Assembly: GCF_007786455.1 (NCBI RefSeq)
Contig: NZ_VNJK01000004.1
Span: 62,001 to 126,000 of the forward strand
Source: Paenibacillus agilis
Lineage (GTDB): Bacteria > Bacillota > Bacilli > Paenibacillales > Paenibacillaceae
Direction: 5' to 3'
DNA length: 64,000 nt
Part shown: positions 16,441 through 24,851 of the stretch, piece after piece
Numbering within the stretch: the first letter of the stretch is position 1
Layout of the letters: each line of letters opens with the position of its first letter
The notes under the pieces: generated by a model
Database searches by the model: none
What the model was told of the DNA's origin: nothing
What the model saw: the letters and a program-made list of their open reading frames with translations, nothing else
Position numbers and translations under genes: made by a program

Positions 16441-16478
16441 AGCCCCCTTTTGGCATCTGCCAAAAGGGGGCTTTTTTT
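16441..16478 (+). terminator. Riboswitch-controlled terminator before metN
   Basis: A perfect palindromic stem from AGCCCCCTTTTGGCA to TGCCAAAAGGGGGCT, followed by seven T residues. It is the off-state terminator of the SAM-I switch. Confidence 0.92.
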
Positions 16479-16576
16479 GTAGCAATCTTCACACACTATA
16501 GAGGTAATTGACCGTTGCCGAATTCAATTGATAATGTAAGCGAAGCTTAGCAACAGGAAAGGCAGGGAATAGATCT

Positions 16577-17605
16577 TTGATACGCATACAACAACTATCC
16601 AAGCGCTATCCTTCTCAAGGCAAGGGCGCAGAAGGAATGCTAGCACTGGATCACATTGATCTTCATATAGCAAAAGGTGAAATTTACGGAATTATTGGCC
16701 ACTCTGGTGCCGGTAAAAGTACATTGCTGCGCAGCATGAACTTGCTTGAGAGTCCGACATCAGGAACGGTTATCGTTGATGATGTGGAACTAACGACATT
16801 GTCTACGGCGGCATTGCAGAAGCAACGCAGCAAAATCGGGATGATATTCCAACATTTTAATTTGCTGTCCTCAGCAACGGTGTATGATAACATCGCATTT
16901 CCGTTGGAGCTTGTAGGTACACCAAAGCAGGCGATTAAGGAAAAAGTGGATCAGCTCTTAGCATTAGTGGGCTTGGAAGATCATCGCAATAAATATCCAG
17001 CGCAGTTGTCAGGTGGTCAAAAGCAGCGTGTAGGTATTGCTCGGGCGCTGGCTAACGATCCGAAAGTATTATTGTGTGATGAGGCGACATCGGCCTTGGA
17101 TCCGCAAACGACAAATTCCATTTTGGACTTGTTGCTGAAGATTAATAAAGAGTTCGGGATTACGATCGCGCTAATTACACATGAAATGCACGTTATTCAG
17201 CGCATTTGTGATCGGGTTGCTGTGATTCATGGAGGCCGCATCGTAGAAGAAGGCAATGTGGTAGATGTTTTCTTGAAACCAAAGCACGCTGTTACAAGAG
17301 AGTTCATCATGGAAGAATCTCAGTCTGATGAGGTGCAGCCTTGGTCAGCATTCAAGACACAGGCTGGAGAAGGATCACAAGTAGTAAAGATTAATTACTT
17401 GGGAGATGTAACGTACGAACCTGTACTCCATCATGTATTGAATACAGCAGGCATATCATTCGCAATTCTTCAGGGAACGATATCGAAGATGAAAGATACG
17501 CCATATGGTCAACTCGTTGTTCGGTTAGATGGCGATGTTGCAAAGCTTAATGGAGCGTTGAACGCGCTGCAAGAGCGCGGGCTTGAAGTGGAGGTGATCG
17601 CGTGA
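16577..17605 (+). CDS. metN: Methionine ABC transporter, ATP-binding protein MetN
   Basis: 342 residues. ABC ATPase domain: Walker A GHSGAGKST (about 41-49), signature LSGGQKQR, Walker B VLLCDEAT and switch His in ALITHEM. The C-terminal NIL domain (about 265-342) is the methionine-sensing regulatory domain typical of MetN. It powers uptake of D/L-methionine with MetP and MetQ. The TTG start has AGGGAA upstream. The gene lies behind the SAM riboswitch terminator and overlaps metP by 4 nt (GTGA), so translation is coupled. Confidence 0.95.
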   Translation: MIRIQQLSKRYPSQGKGAEGMLALDHIDLHIAKGEIYGIIGHSGAGKSTLLRSMNLLESPTSGTVIVDDVELTTLSTAALQKQRSKIGMIFQHFNLLSSATVYDNIAFPLELVGTPKQAIKEKVDQLLALVGLEDHRNKYPAQLSGGQKQRVGIARALANDPKVLLCDEATSALDPQTTNSILDLLLKINKEFGITIALITHEMHVIQRICDRVAVIHGGRIVEEGNVVDVFLKPKHAVTREFIMEESQSDEVQPWSAFKTQAGEGSQVVKINYLGDVTYEPVLHHVLNTAGISFAILQGTISKMKDTPYGQLVVRLDGDVAKLNGALNALQERGLEVEVIA

Positions 17606-18276
17606 ACAACTTCGAGCTAGATTTTTCAAGCATCGATTGGACGATGATTACGGAAGCAAGCTTAGATACGCTGCTCATGCTTGGTTTTTCCGTCTTATTC
17701 ACTTTTATTTTAGGATTGCCGTTAGGTATTCTTTTGTTCTTAAGCGGCAAATCCCAGAACGTCGTATTGCGTACCATTAACACGGTCGTATCGTTTATCG
17801 TCAACATTTTTCGTTCTATACCGTTCATCATTTTGATGGTGGCACTTATCCCGATTGTTCGTGAGGTATTCGGTACCGCGATAGGGGTAAGAGGAACGAT
17901 TCCACCGCTTGTCATTGCGGCGGCGCCATTTTTCGCTCGACTTGTAGAAACTTCTCTTCGTGAAGTGGATCGCGGCGTTATCGAAGCTGCGCAAGCGATG
18001 GGCGCGAATACGTGGCAAATTATTTACAAAGTGCTTTTGCCGGAAGCGCGTGCAGGCCTTATTGCAGGTACGACGATTACGGCTGTAACACTTGTTTCCT
18101 ATACTGCAATGTCTGGTATGATAGGCGGCGGTGGACTGGGTGACTTGGCAATACGCTATGGTTATCACCGTTATGAGCTAACGATTATGATCGTAGCTAT
18201 CATTGTCTTAGTTGTGTTGGTTCAGCTCTTGCAATGGATTGGCGATGCACTCGTACGTCGCTATACACGCAAGTAA
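17602..18276 (+). CDS. metP: Methionine ABC transporter permease MetP/MetI
   Basis: 224 residues with five membrane segments. The EAA loop that docks onto MetN is visible as EAAQAMGANTWQIIYKVLLP. It forms the methionine channel as a dimer in the cytoplasmic membrane. The GTG start overlaps the metN stop by 4 nt, and metQ starts 37 nt downstream. It is regulated with the whole operon by SAM. Confidence 0.94.
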   Translation: MNNFELDFSSIDWTMITEASLDTLLMLGFSVLFTFILGLPLGILLFLSGKSQNVVLRTINTVVSFIVNIFRSIPFIILMVALIPIVREVFGTAIGVRGTIPPLVIAAAPFFARLVETSLREVDRGVIEAAQAMGANTWQIIYKVLLPEARAGLIAGTTITAVTLVSYTAMSGMIGGGGLGDLAIRYGYHRYELTIMIVAIIVLVVLVQLLQWIGDALVRRYTRK

Positions 18277-18312
18277 TCAAATTATAAATGATTGTGAATT
18301 TGGAAGGAGAAG

Positions 18313-19158
18313 ATGAAAATGAAGAAGTGGGCAATCGTATTGACGTTAGTTAGCTTAGTAACGGTATTGGCTGCATGCGGCAGCAAACCAGGTGAAAGTA
18401 AAGACACGACTTCGGGTGCTCAAAGTGGTGCCGCTCAAACGACGAAGATTGTTGTTGGTGCATCTCCTGTACCGCATGCTGAAATTCTAGAGCATATTAA
18501 GCCTAAGCTTAAAGAGCAAGGAATCGAGCTTGAAGTTAAGACGTTCACAGATTATATCCAGCCAAATGTGCAGCTGCATGAGAAACATTTGGATGCAAAC
18601 TTCTTCCAGCACATTCCTTACATGGATGATCAGAACTTGAAAAATGGTTTCAAGCTGGTGTCCGCTGGAAGTGTTCATCTAGAGCCAATCGGGGCTTATT
18701 CACAAAAAATTAAAGCTGTTACAGAGCTAACTAATGGATCTGTTGTAGCGATTCCGAATGATGTAACGAACGGTGGACGTTCCTTGCTTCTGCTTGAGAA
18801 GGAAGGGCTGATTAAGCTCAAAGAAGGCGCTGGCTTGTCTGCTACAGTTAGAGACATCGTAGACAATCCTAAAGGCTTGGAGTTCAAAGAGTTGGAAGCA
18901 CCAATGCTGCCACGCGTACTGCCAGAAGTCGACTTGGCGCTAATCAACACGAACTTCGCTATCGATGCTGGTCTGAATCCGTTGAAGGATGCGCTTTTCA
19001 TTGAAGCGAAGGATTCTCCATATGCGAACATTTTGACGACTCGTGAAGATAACAAAGACAGTGAAGCGATCAAGAAAGTAGTAGCTGCGCTTCAGTCTGA
19101 CGAAGTAAAGAAATTTATTGAAGATAAGTACAAAGGCGCTATCCTGCCTGCGTTCTAA
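18313..19158 (+). CDS. metQ: Methionine-binding lipoprotein MetQ
   Basis: 281 residues. It has a type II signal peptide with lipobox L-A-A-C, Cys22 being the lipidated residue, followed by a Ser/Gly/Thr linker. The NlpA/MetQ fold begins near KIVVGASPVPHAEIL. The protein is anchored outside the membrane and delivers methionine to MetNP. AAGGAG stands close before ATG 18313; ATG 18319 is an alternative start with better spacing. It is the last gene of the operon, with a hairpin about 100 nt after the stop. Confidence 0.95.
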   Translation: MKMKKWAIVLTLVSLVTVLAACGSKPGESKDTTSGAQSGAAQTTKIVVGASPVPHAEILEHIKPKLKEQGIELEVKTFTDYIQPNVQLHEKHLDANFFQHIPYMDDQNLKNGFKLVSAGSVHLEPIGAYSQKIKAVTELTNGSVVAIPNDVTNGGRSLLLLEKEGLIKLKEGAGLSATVRDIVDNPKGLEFKELEAPMLPRVLPEVDLALINTNFAIDAGLNPLKDALFIEAKDSPYANILTTREDNKDSEAIKKVVAALQSDEVKKFIEDKYKGAILPAF

Positions 19159-19258
19159 TCATATCGTTCAAAGATTTTTTTTGAACAAGCAGTACTGAAG
19201 TACTGGAATGAAACGTATTACTAGCATGACAGGTTTTCTTGCTTTCCTCCTAAACTCT

Positions 19259-19287
19259 ACCCCGGGCCTTACGGCGCCGGGGACTTT
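19259..19287 (+). terminator. Terminator of the metNPQ operon
   Basis: G+C-rich stem CCCCGG / CCGGGG followed by ACTTTTTATA. Confidence 0.75.
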
Positions 19288-19289
19288 TT

Positions 19290-19860
19290 ATATACATAAC
19301 TTCCTCGTACAAATCTAATCGATAACATTTTTCTGATGTAGAGTAAATCATAGTTGAAAGAAGATATGTGCCGTTTGTCATATTGTAAATATATCCATCT
19401 GGTGGTATCTTGGTTAGCATGAAGGAAAGAAGCGAAGCGTTATAAGTTCATCGAGGTGAAGCTGTATAGCCGTTTACCCGATAGGGAATGATGCAAATGA
19501 TTGAGAGGGGTGATGCTGCAAACTGTACACATATAGTGGCGGATTTACATAAGAAACTGCCATAGAGAACATGCTGCTATAAGTGAGGTGAGTTCTGCCC
19601 AAAGATAAACGAGAACGGTATCATTGTTTTCGTTACATCCACGATAGGTATTCCTGTTATGTTGTTACCACATACGTTTTAACCTCTTCAACTCCCAACA
19701 TGAAGCAAATTCATTTTTCCAACATGATTACGTTAAAAGTAAAAGCGGTTGAACGATGTGATTTCTATTGCCTAAAAAAATACCCATAAAATGAGGTGGT
19801 TTACTTTTTCTATGTAGTTTAGTTTGTATTTAATTTCAAATGATGAGAGGGGAATTATTA
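19290..19860. other. Gene-poor stretch, about 570 nt
   Basis: No open frame above about 25 codons carries a credible ribosome site. There is no clear riboswitch motif and no repeat that I can recognise. The A+T-rich last 100 nt probably hold the DoxX promoter, but no good hexamer pair stands out. Confidence 0.5.
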
Positions 19861-20355
19861 ATGATTGATTTTTTACGTACGAATCCGTTTGTGAAATGGG
19901 CATTGTTACTCATCCGAGTATATTTGGGCTGGAAATGGCTCAGCGCAGGGATCAAAAAGTATCAGAGCGGAAGCTTCGATTCCAGCGGCTTATTGAAAGG
20001 CGCGATCGCAAATGCGAATAGCGAAAGACCAACAATTCCTGATTGGTGGGGCGGATTCTTAGAATCATTTGCACTTCCAAATGTTGATTTATTTAACTTC
20101 ATCGTACCTCTTGGTGAGGTGTTGGTTGGTCTTGGTTTGATTGTTGGTCTCTTTACGAGAACCGCGATTTTCTTCGGTCTCTTTATGAACTTTGCATTCG
20201 TCTTGAGCGGAGCGGTAAGTGCGAATCCGGTCATGATTATTTTATCGCTATTTGTTCTCGTTTCCTTGCATGAGTCAGGAAAAGTAGGCGTAGATGGCAT
20301 CCTTAGAAAGAAGCAGTTTACGCTCTTTAAGCGCGGCCAAACAAGTGCAGTGTAG
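19861..20355 (+). CDS. DoxX family membrane protein
   Basis: 164 residues from ATG 19861; GAGGGG lies 8 nt before it, while the open frame begins 21 nt earlier. Four membrane segments, with the DoxX/DoxD layout: a conserved first helix (LLLIRVYLGWKWLSAGIKK), an outer loop containing PDWWGGF and a GEVLVGLGLIVGLFTR helix. Members include the small subunit of archaeal thiosulfate:quinone oxidoreductase and oxidative-stress membrane proteins in bacteria; the Firmicutes role is unclear. The gene stands alone and ends at a bidirectional terminator. Confidence 0.85.
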   Translation: MIDFLRTNPFVKWALLLIRVYLGWKWLSAGIKKYQSGSFDSSGLLKGAIANANSERPTIPDWWGGFLESFALPNVDLFNFIVPLGEVLVGLGLIVGLFTRTAIFFGLFMNFAFVLSGAVSANPVMIILSLFVLVSLHESGKVGVDGILRKKQFTLFKRGQTSAV

Positions 20356-20404
20356 CTTGTACTTCAGTAGTTCGCATAATTGTATACGTGAAGGAATGAT
20401 TAAT

Positions 20405-20438
20405 GTAAAAAAGGCAGCCATGAGCTGCCTTTTTACAT
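20405..20438. terminator. Bidirectional terminator between doxX and the DUF11 gene
   Basis: Stem GGCAGC / GCTGCC with loop CATGA, flanked by A-runs and T-runs on both sides, so both convergent genes can use it. Confidence 0.85.
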
Positions 20439-20497
20439 TGCTTTCTTTAGTTCATAATATACTGACATATATGAAGATTTCAGTGTGCTCAATCCGG

Positions 20498-21097
20498 TTA
20501 CGGTGTTGTGGGGATACAGTTGAGCACTCCTTGGAGTAGATTTACTAATTCACATTCTTGAGTGGCTATTTGTTGTACTTCTACAGCAGCATTGTTGTTT
20601 ACTTCAAGTAATTGGGTAATCGAAGCAGAACTTTGTATAGCAGCTTGTATCAATTCGCCTTGTGTATTAATCAACTCCGCCATATTGAGCTCTTCTAATG
20701 CAATGAGCAGTAACGCTTGATTGGCGCCAACAGCGTAGGTCGTAACCGTATTGCTCGGTACGTTAGTGATTCCATCGAAGGTGAAGGCTTGATTTATTAA
20801 TGGTGTAGTTGTTGTGAGGCAATCTACGCGTACTTGGAAAGTCACGATGCTAAACCCGCCTGCTGCAATGGTGCCGATATTTACACCAATATTCGGGTCT
20901 GCAAGTGGAAGGTTTACACTGTTCAAGCAAAAGCTTTCTGCGACGAAGGTAGTACCTGTAGGGACCGTATCTGTAAAAATAACATTGCTTGCATCTTCGT
21001 CGCCACAATTAAAAATGACAAACGTATACTTCAAAACCTGATTAGGGACCGCAATGGTACGGTCGACCAGTTTTACTGGATGCAGATCTGGTGGCAC
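20498..21097 (-). CDS. DUF11 domain protein, spore-coat-like
   Basis: About 199 residues from GTG 21097, chosen because GGGGGGAGTGAA stands right before it. The frame stays open upstream to TTG 21139 (encoding ELSCCRNKQG), but no ribosome site is there. The first 120 residues are a DUF11 beta-sandwich repeat (KYTFVIFNCGDEDASNVIFT then DTVPTGTTFVA). The last 70 residues form a helical segment (LNMAELINTQGELIQAAIQS) of a kind I associate with Bacillales spore-surface proteins. There is no signal peptide, which fits deposition from the mother cell. A coat or exosporium location is inferred. Confidence 0.7.
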   Translation of the reverse strand: MPPDLHPVKLVDRTIAVPNQVLKYTFVIFNCGDEDASNVIFTDTVPTGTTFVAESFCLNSVNLPLADPNIGVNIGTIAAGGFSIVTFQVRVDCLTTTTPLINQAFTFDGITNVPSNTVTTYAVGANQALLLIALEELNMAELINTQGELIQAAIQSSASITQLLEVNNNAAVEVQQIATQECELVNLLQGVLNCIPTTP

Positions 21098-21384
21098 TTC
21101 ACTCCCCCCTTGTTTATTGCGACAGCAGCTCAGTTCCAATGGCTGGCAGCGAGCAGCTTCCGCTACGTATAGCCGTTTTGCTCATCTATTAATCTCGCAT
21201 TTCGCGATGGATGTAACAGCTTGTACTATAGTAAATGCAAGCTAAGCAAGTGAGGGAACGGCAAGTACAAATCCGATAATGATTATTTTTGGTTTGTTAT
21301 TTATTACCTAGTTAATCTTTTGCAACGTATCTATAATAGAATGGTTGCGATAACACTATAGAGATGATCTAGGGGGATTGAGTT

Positions 21385-22458
21385 GTGAAAAAGTTGTATT
21401 CAATTGTAATAATGATGATTGTGTTTATTTGCTTTACGTCTGTAGCAGCAGCTAAAGATGCTCAACGTATTCAAGAAATCAGTACGTTCTACAACGGTAC
21501 CTACCAATTGTCTTCATACCAATCAATTATGGTAGATAAGTCAAAGACGTATGTTCCATTGAAGCTGATCGATACTTTTTCCGATATTTCCGTAGCTTAC
21601 GGATCTGACATAACGGTGAAAACGGGTAAAGGAAGCTTTAAAATCGATAAAAGAAATACCATCATACATAACAACACTACCTATATTACATATAAAAAGC
21701 TGCAAGAAATGAGTCATGTGACAGGCAAATATGTAGGAAGTGCACAGACGTTGTTCCTATGGGATAACTCAAAAGGCCAAGCGAAAAGTGGACAGCTCAT
21801 TTCAAATATTTCCACGCTTACAAATGACTATCGGGCACAGTTCGGGAAAAAGATATACAACTTGAGTGACAATCGAGCGGGCTGGATTGTAGATATCGTA
21901 TATTCTTCATACTCGACGACAACGGTCAAAGTAATGCATAAAGATTATTCGATTAGTGAAATGCATGTCCTATCTGCTTACAATGATCAATATATTCTAG
22001 ATGAGCATCTTCAAATTATAGAGAGTCTAAATAACAGTACGGTATGGATTAATAAAAATGTATTGGATGCAGATGGGTTAAAGCATCTTGAGAAAGTTTA
22101 CATCCATTCGGCTACGGTTAAAAATCAACATTTGAACATAAACGTAAAAAGACAGAATGGAACATACCGTCTTATTTCCATTAAAATAGAGAGCAGCTTA
22201 GGTGATTCATTAGACGGAATATTTTATTACGAGAATCCCAAAACTCATTTCAAGTGGAGTGCGAAAGTATGGGAGGATATAACGAATCGCGTGATTCGTA
22301 CGGGTATGACACAGGCACAGGTAATTATGGCTTGGGGCTATCCAGATGATGCGAATTCAACATCGACAACGTATTCAGAATGGGAACAGTGGATTTATAA
22401 TGATACGGATTATTTACATTTTAGCGACGGAATACTTGTGTCAATCAGCGAATATTAA
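21385..22458 (+). CDS. Secreted protein with stalk-like N-terminal and BamE/SmpA-like C-terminal domains
   Basis: 357 residues. A signal peptide (about 1-23, ending SVAAA) is followed by a copper-amine-oxidase-N/stalk-type region with the usual MVDKSKTYVPLKLI and NTTYITYKKL repeats. A middle region is of no known type. The final 60 residues contain GMTQAQVIMAWGYPDDANST, which resembles the BamE/SmpA-type small fold found in many Gram-positive secreted proteins. GTG 21385 has GGGGGA 8 nt upstream. It is monocistronic, with a terminator 13 nt after the stop. Function unknown; an envelope-facing structural or binding role is likely. Confidence 0.72.
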   Translation: MKKLYSIVIMMIVFICFTSVAAAKDAQRIQEISTFYNGTYQLSSYQSIMVDKSKTYVPLKLIDTFSDISVAYGSDITVKTGKGSFKIDKRNTIIHNNTTYITYKKLQEMSHVTGKYVGSAQTLFLWDNSKGQAKSGQLISNISTLTNDYRAQFGKKIYNLSDNRAGWIVDIVYSSYSTTTVKVMHKDYSISEMHVLSAYNDQYILDEHLQIIESLNNSTVWINKNVLDADGLKHLEKVYIHSATVKNQHLNINVKRQNGTYRLISIKIESSLGDSLDGIFYYENPKTHFKWSAKVWEDITNRVIRTGMTQAQVIMAWGYPDDANSTSTTYSEWEQWIYNDTDYLHFSDGILVSISEY

Positions 22459-22470
22459 TAGATTGCAGAG

Positions 22471-22501
22471 AGAGGCAGATATAGAATCTGTCTCTTTTTT
22501 C
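22471..22501 (+). terminator. Terminator of the secreted-protein gene
   Basis: 10-bp arms (AGAGGCAGAT / ATCTGTCTCT, one G-U pair), 5-nt loop, six T residues. Confidence 0.8.
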
Positions 22502-22612
22502 ATGATTGGCAGAAAATAAAGATGGCGGGCGCAGATGTTATGTTGTTCTAAGTTGGCAAATATTCTATACTGATCGTTGACATCGTTCGTAGTGCTCAAA
22601 GGAGGAATCGAC

Positions 22613-23395
22613 GTGAAACAACAGCGAAAAGTAGCGCTAATCACTGGGAGCGCAAAGGGGTTAGGTAAGATGACTGCACTTACACTAGCTGAAGCGGGTT
22701 GCGATATTATCCTCAATTATGTGCATAGTGCCGATCAAGCGCTGGAGCTTCAGCGGGACATTGAGGCGTTCGGTGTAAGGTGTATGTGTGTGCAGGCTAA
22801 TATTGCAATTCCTGATGAAGTTGAGCATCTTATCGATGCTGTGCAAGGTACATTCGGCATGCCGGATATTGTCGTTAACAATGCAGGCCCCTTTATAAGG
22901 GAGCGCAAACGTTTTGCTGATTATTCTAGAGAAGAGATTTTATATTTAGTAAACGGAAATTTAACGGGTGTTATGCTTCTGGATCATATGGTACTGCCTT
23001 CGATGCGTGAGAAGGGCTGGGGTCGGATTATTCATTATGGATTTGGACATGCTGCAGAGGCAAGATCTTGGCCGCATCGCGCTGTATATGCTGCTGCCAA
23101 GGTAGGATTGGTATCGTTTACAAAGACGTTAGCTGTTGAAGAGGCGCAGTTTGGCATTACTGTCAATATGATCTGTCCTGGTGATATTAGAGGGGATTAT
23201 AAAGAAAAGAATATTGACGAGGTGCTTCATATTGAGGATGAATCTTCGCCGCGAGGCCGCCCGGGATCTGGTGAGGATATCGCTAGAGTCATTCGTTTCT
23301 TATGTGAAGATAAGTCGGATTTTGTGACGGGCAATACGATCGATGTATCTGGCGGCCTAGATCCGATTCGTGTCATGATAGACAAGCACGCTTAA
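22613..23395 (+). CDS. Short-chain dehydrogenase/reductase family protein
   Basis: 261 residues from GTG 22613, with GGAGGAATCGAC before it. Rossmann motif TGSAKGLG (11-18), NNAG motif as VVNNAGP, and YxxxK at Y159/K163. The catalytic Ser expected 13 residues before Tyr is a His here (GFGHAAEARSWPHRAVY), and no Ser stands at the usual place, so activity on ordinary alcohols is doubtful. It precedes cdaR, gntP and glycerate kinase on the same strand. A tartronate-semialdehyde-type or sugar-acid reductase role is suggested by context but not by residues. Confidence 0.83.
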   Translation: MKQQRKVALITGSAKGLGKMTALTLAEAGCDIILNYVHSADQALELQRDIEAFGVRCMCVQANIAIPDEVEHLIDAVQGTFGMPDIVVNNAGPFIRERKRFADYSREEILYLVNGNLTGVMLLDHMVLPSMREKGWGRIIHYGFGHAAEARSWPHRAVYAAAKVGLVSFTKTLAVEEAQFGITVNMICPGDIRGDYKEKNIDEVLHIEDESSPRGRPGSGEDIARVIRFLCEDKSDFVTGNTIDVSGGLDPIRVMIDKHA

Positions 23396-23457
23396 CTGCT
23401 CCTTAATAGAGGATTAACATTTTGCCTGCCTTTAGTTGAAATGGAGGTGTGTCCTAC

Positions 23458-24621
23458 ATGGGGCGGTTGACGAAGGAACTCGCACAAAATATCGTAGATC
23501 GTACGATGCATGTTATCGGTTATAATGTGAACGTTATGGACCACAATGGCCGTATTATTGGCTCAGGTGATCGGAGTCGTCTGCATCAGTCTCATGAAGG
23601 AGCACTTATCGCCATTCAACGTCGCGGAAGGTTCGAGATTGATGAGGAAAGCGCTTCTAAGCTGCAGGGAGTAATGCCAGGAACAAATTTGGCCATTTAT
23701 TTTCAAGGAGAGATCGTCGGTGTAATCGGAATTACGGGTGATCCTAGGGAAGTAACCAAGTATGGCGAACTTGTTAAAATGACAGCAGAGATGCATTTGG
23801 AGCAGGCACATCTCATTGAGCAGGCACAGTGGGACAAGCGCATCAAAGAAGACTTCGTGTTATCTATCGTACATGCAAAAGAAGGACAGCATGAGGTTCT
23901 AAGTGTGCAGGCAGAACGCATCGGCTTTCAGGTCAACCATGTACATACGGCATGTATATTAGAGCTGCAGGAAGAAGATCATGAAATGGCAATCGGAACT
24001 TTGCAGCAAGTCGTCCGTGTGCTTGAGAAGCGTTCGATGATTCGTTTAATTGCGATCCGTAATGCTCGGCAAATTGTACTTTTTAAAGAGAAGCTGCATG
24101 AGCGGAAGCCTGGCGAGGATATTTGTGAAGGAATTTATCAAATTCGATCATGGCTTGCTGAGCAACAAATTACTTCCATGCGAATTGCAGTAGGCAAATC
24201 AGGCAGCGGGATAGCGGGCATGGTTGCATCTTACCAATCGGCTGAAGATGCGATGCGTGCAGGAAGAGCCATCCATCCTAACCAAACGGTTTATTACAGT
24301 GAGGATTTGCCTAACGAGGCATTGATGGTTAACGTAAATTCGAGTTGGATAACAGCAGAATTAGTGGAGTTATGGTCCGCCTTTATCGAGGCTGATCGCA
24401 GTGGTGAACTGCGCCAAACACTTACTATATACTTTGCAGAGCATGGAGAATTGAATCGAGTGGCGGACAGGCTCGTTATTCATCGCAATACGCTGCGTTA
24501 TCGTTTGCAACGTATTCAAGAGCTTACAGGCAAAGACCCAAAGCATTATGATGACTTATTCTCGCTTATTAGCGCGCAATGGCTGCATAGGCTCCAAGGG
24601 GCGGCTGGCGAGGATTTATAG
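23458..24621 (+). CDS. cdaR: CdaR-type sugar-diacid/glycerate regulator
   Basis: About 387 residues. The N-terminal sugar-diacid recognition domain (about 3-135) contains GRLTKELAQNIVDRTMHVIG and MPGTNLAIYFQGE. A GGDEF-like middle follows. The C-terminal PucR-type HTH (about 320-378) contains NRVADRLVIHRNTLRYRLQR. CdaR proteins activate genes for glucarate, galactarate and glycerate use in response to the acid. ATG 23458 is preferred: GGAGG lies 10 nt before it and overlaps GTG 23449. It lies directly before gntP and garK, its likely targets, and ends in a strong terminator. Confidence 0.9.
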   Translation: MGRLTKELAQNIVDRTMHVIGYNVNVMDHNGRIIGSGDRSRLHQSHEGALIAIQRRGRFEIDEESASKLQGVMPGTNLAIYFQGEIVGVIGITGDPREVTKYGELVKMTAEMHLEQAHLIEQAQWDKRIKEDFVLSIVHAKEGQHEVLSVQAERIGFQVNHVHTACILELQEEDHEMAIGTLQQVVRVLEKRSMIRLIAIRNARQIVLFKEKLHERKPGEDICEGIYQIRSWLAEQQITSMRIAVGKSGSGIAGMVASYQSAEDAMRAGRAIHPNQTVYYSEDLPNEALMVNVNSSWITAELVELWSAFIEADRSGELRQTLTIYFAEHGELNRVADRLVIHRNTLRYRLQRIQELTGKDPKHYDDLFSLISAQWLHRLQGAAGEDL

Positions 24622-24662
24622 TAGAGCGAGATGCCGATATAGAGATGATAAGAGGTAAGCTG

Positions 24663-24722
24663 CTCCTCTTTGTTCAAATGCACAAAAAACAGTGCTGAGA
24701 ACAAAGAGGAGTTTATTTTTTT
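24663..24722 (+). terminator. Terminator of cdaR
   Basis: Perfect 13-bp arms (CTCCTCTTTGTTC / GAACAAAGAGGAG) with an inner GCAC/GTGC stem, then TTTATTTTTTT. Confidence 0.9.
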
Positions 24723-24727
24723 GCCCA

Positions 24728-24741
24728 ATGAAGCGCTTACA
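24728..24741 (+). promoter_or_regulatory. Candidate cre (CcpA) site before gntP
   Basis: ATGAAGCGCTTACA matches the TGNAARCGNWWWCA consensus at 12 of 14 positions. It lies in the promoter region of a carbon-acid permease, where catabolite repression would be expected. Confidence 0.4.
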
Positions 24742-24851
24742 TTTATGGGTTACATTATAGGTGTAAAGTAAATTAATCTCTAGTATGTAGCGTGCAGTTA
24801 TTCATTCTATCCTTTTTACACGACAAGATTTTGCATAGGGAGATGAGACTT

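Noticed and set aside
19497-19565. 22-codon frame (MIERGDAANCTHIVADL...) in the gap before doxX
   Set aside because: Too short, no Shine-Dalgarno at proper distance and no terminator tied to it.
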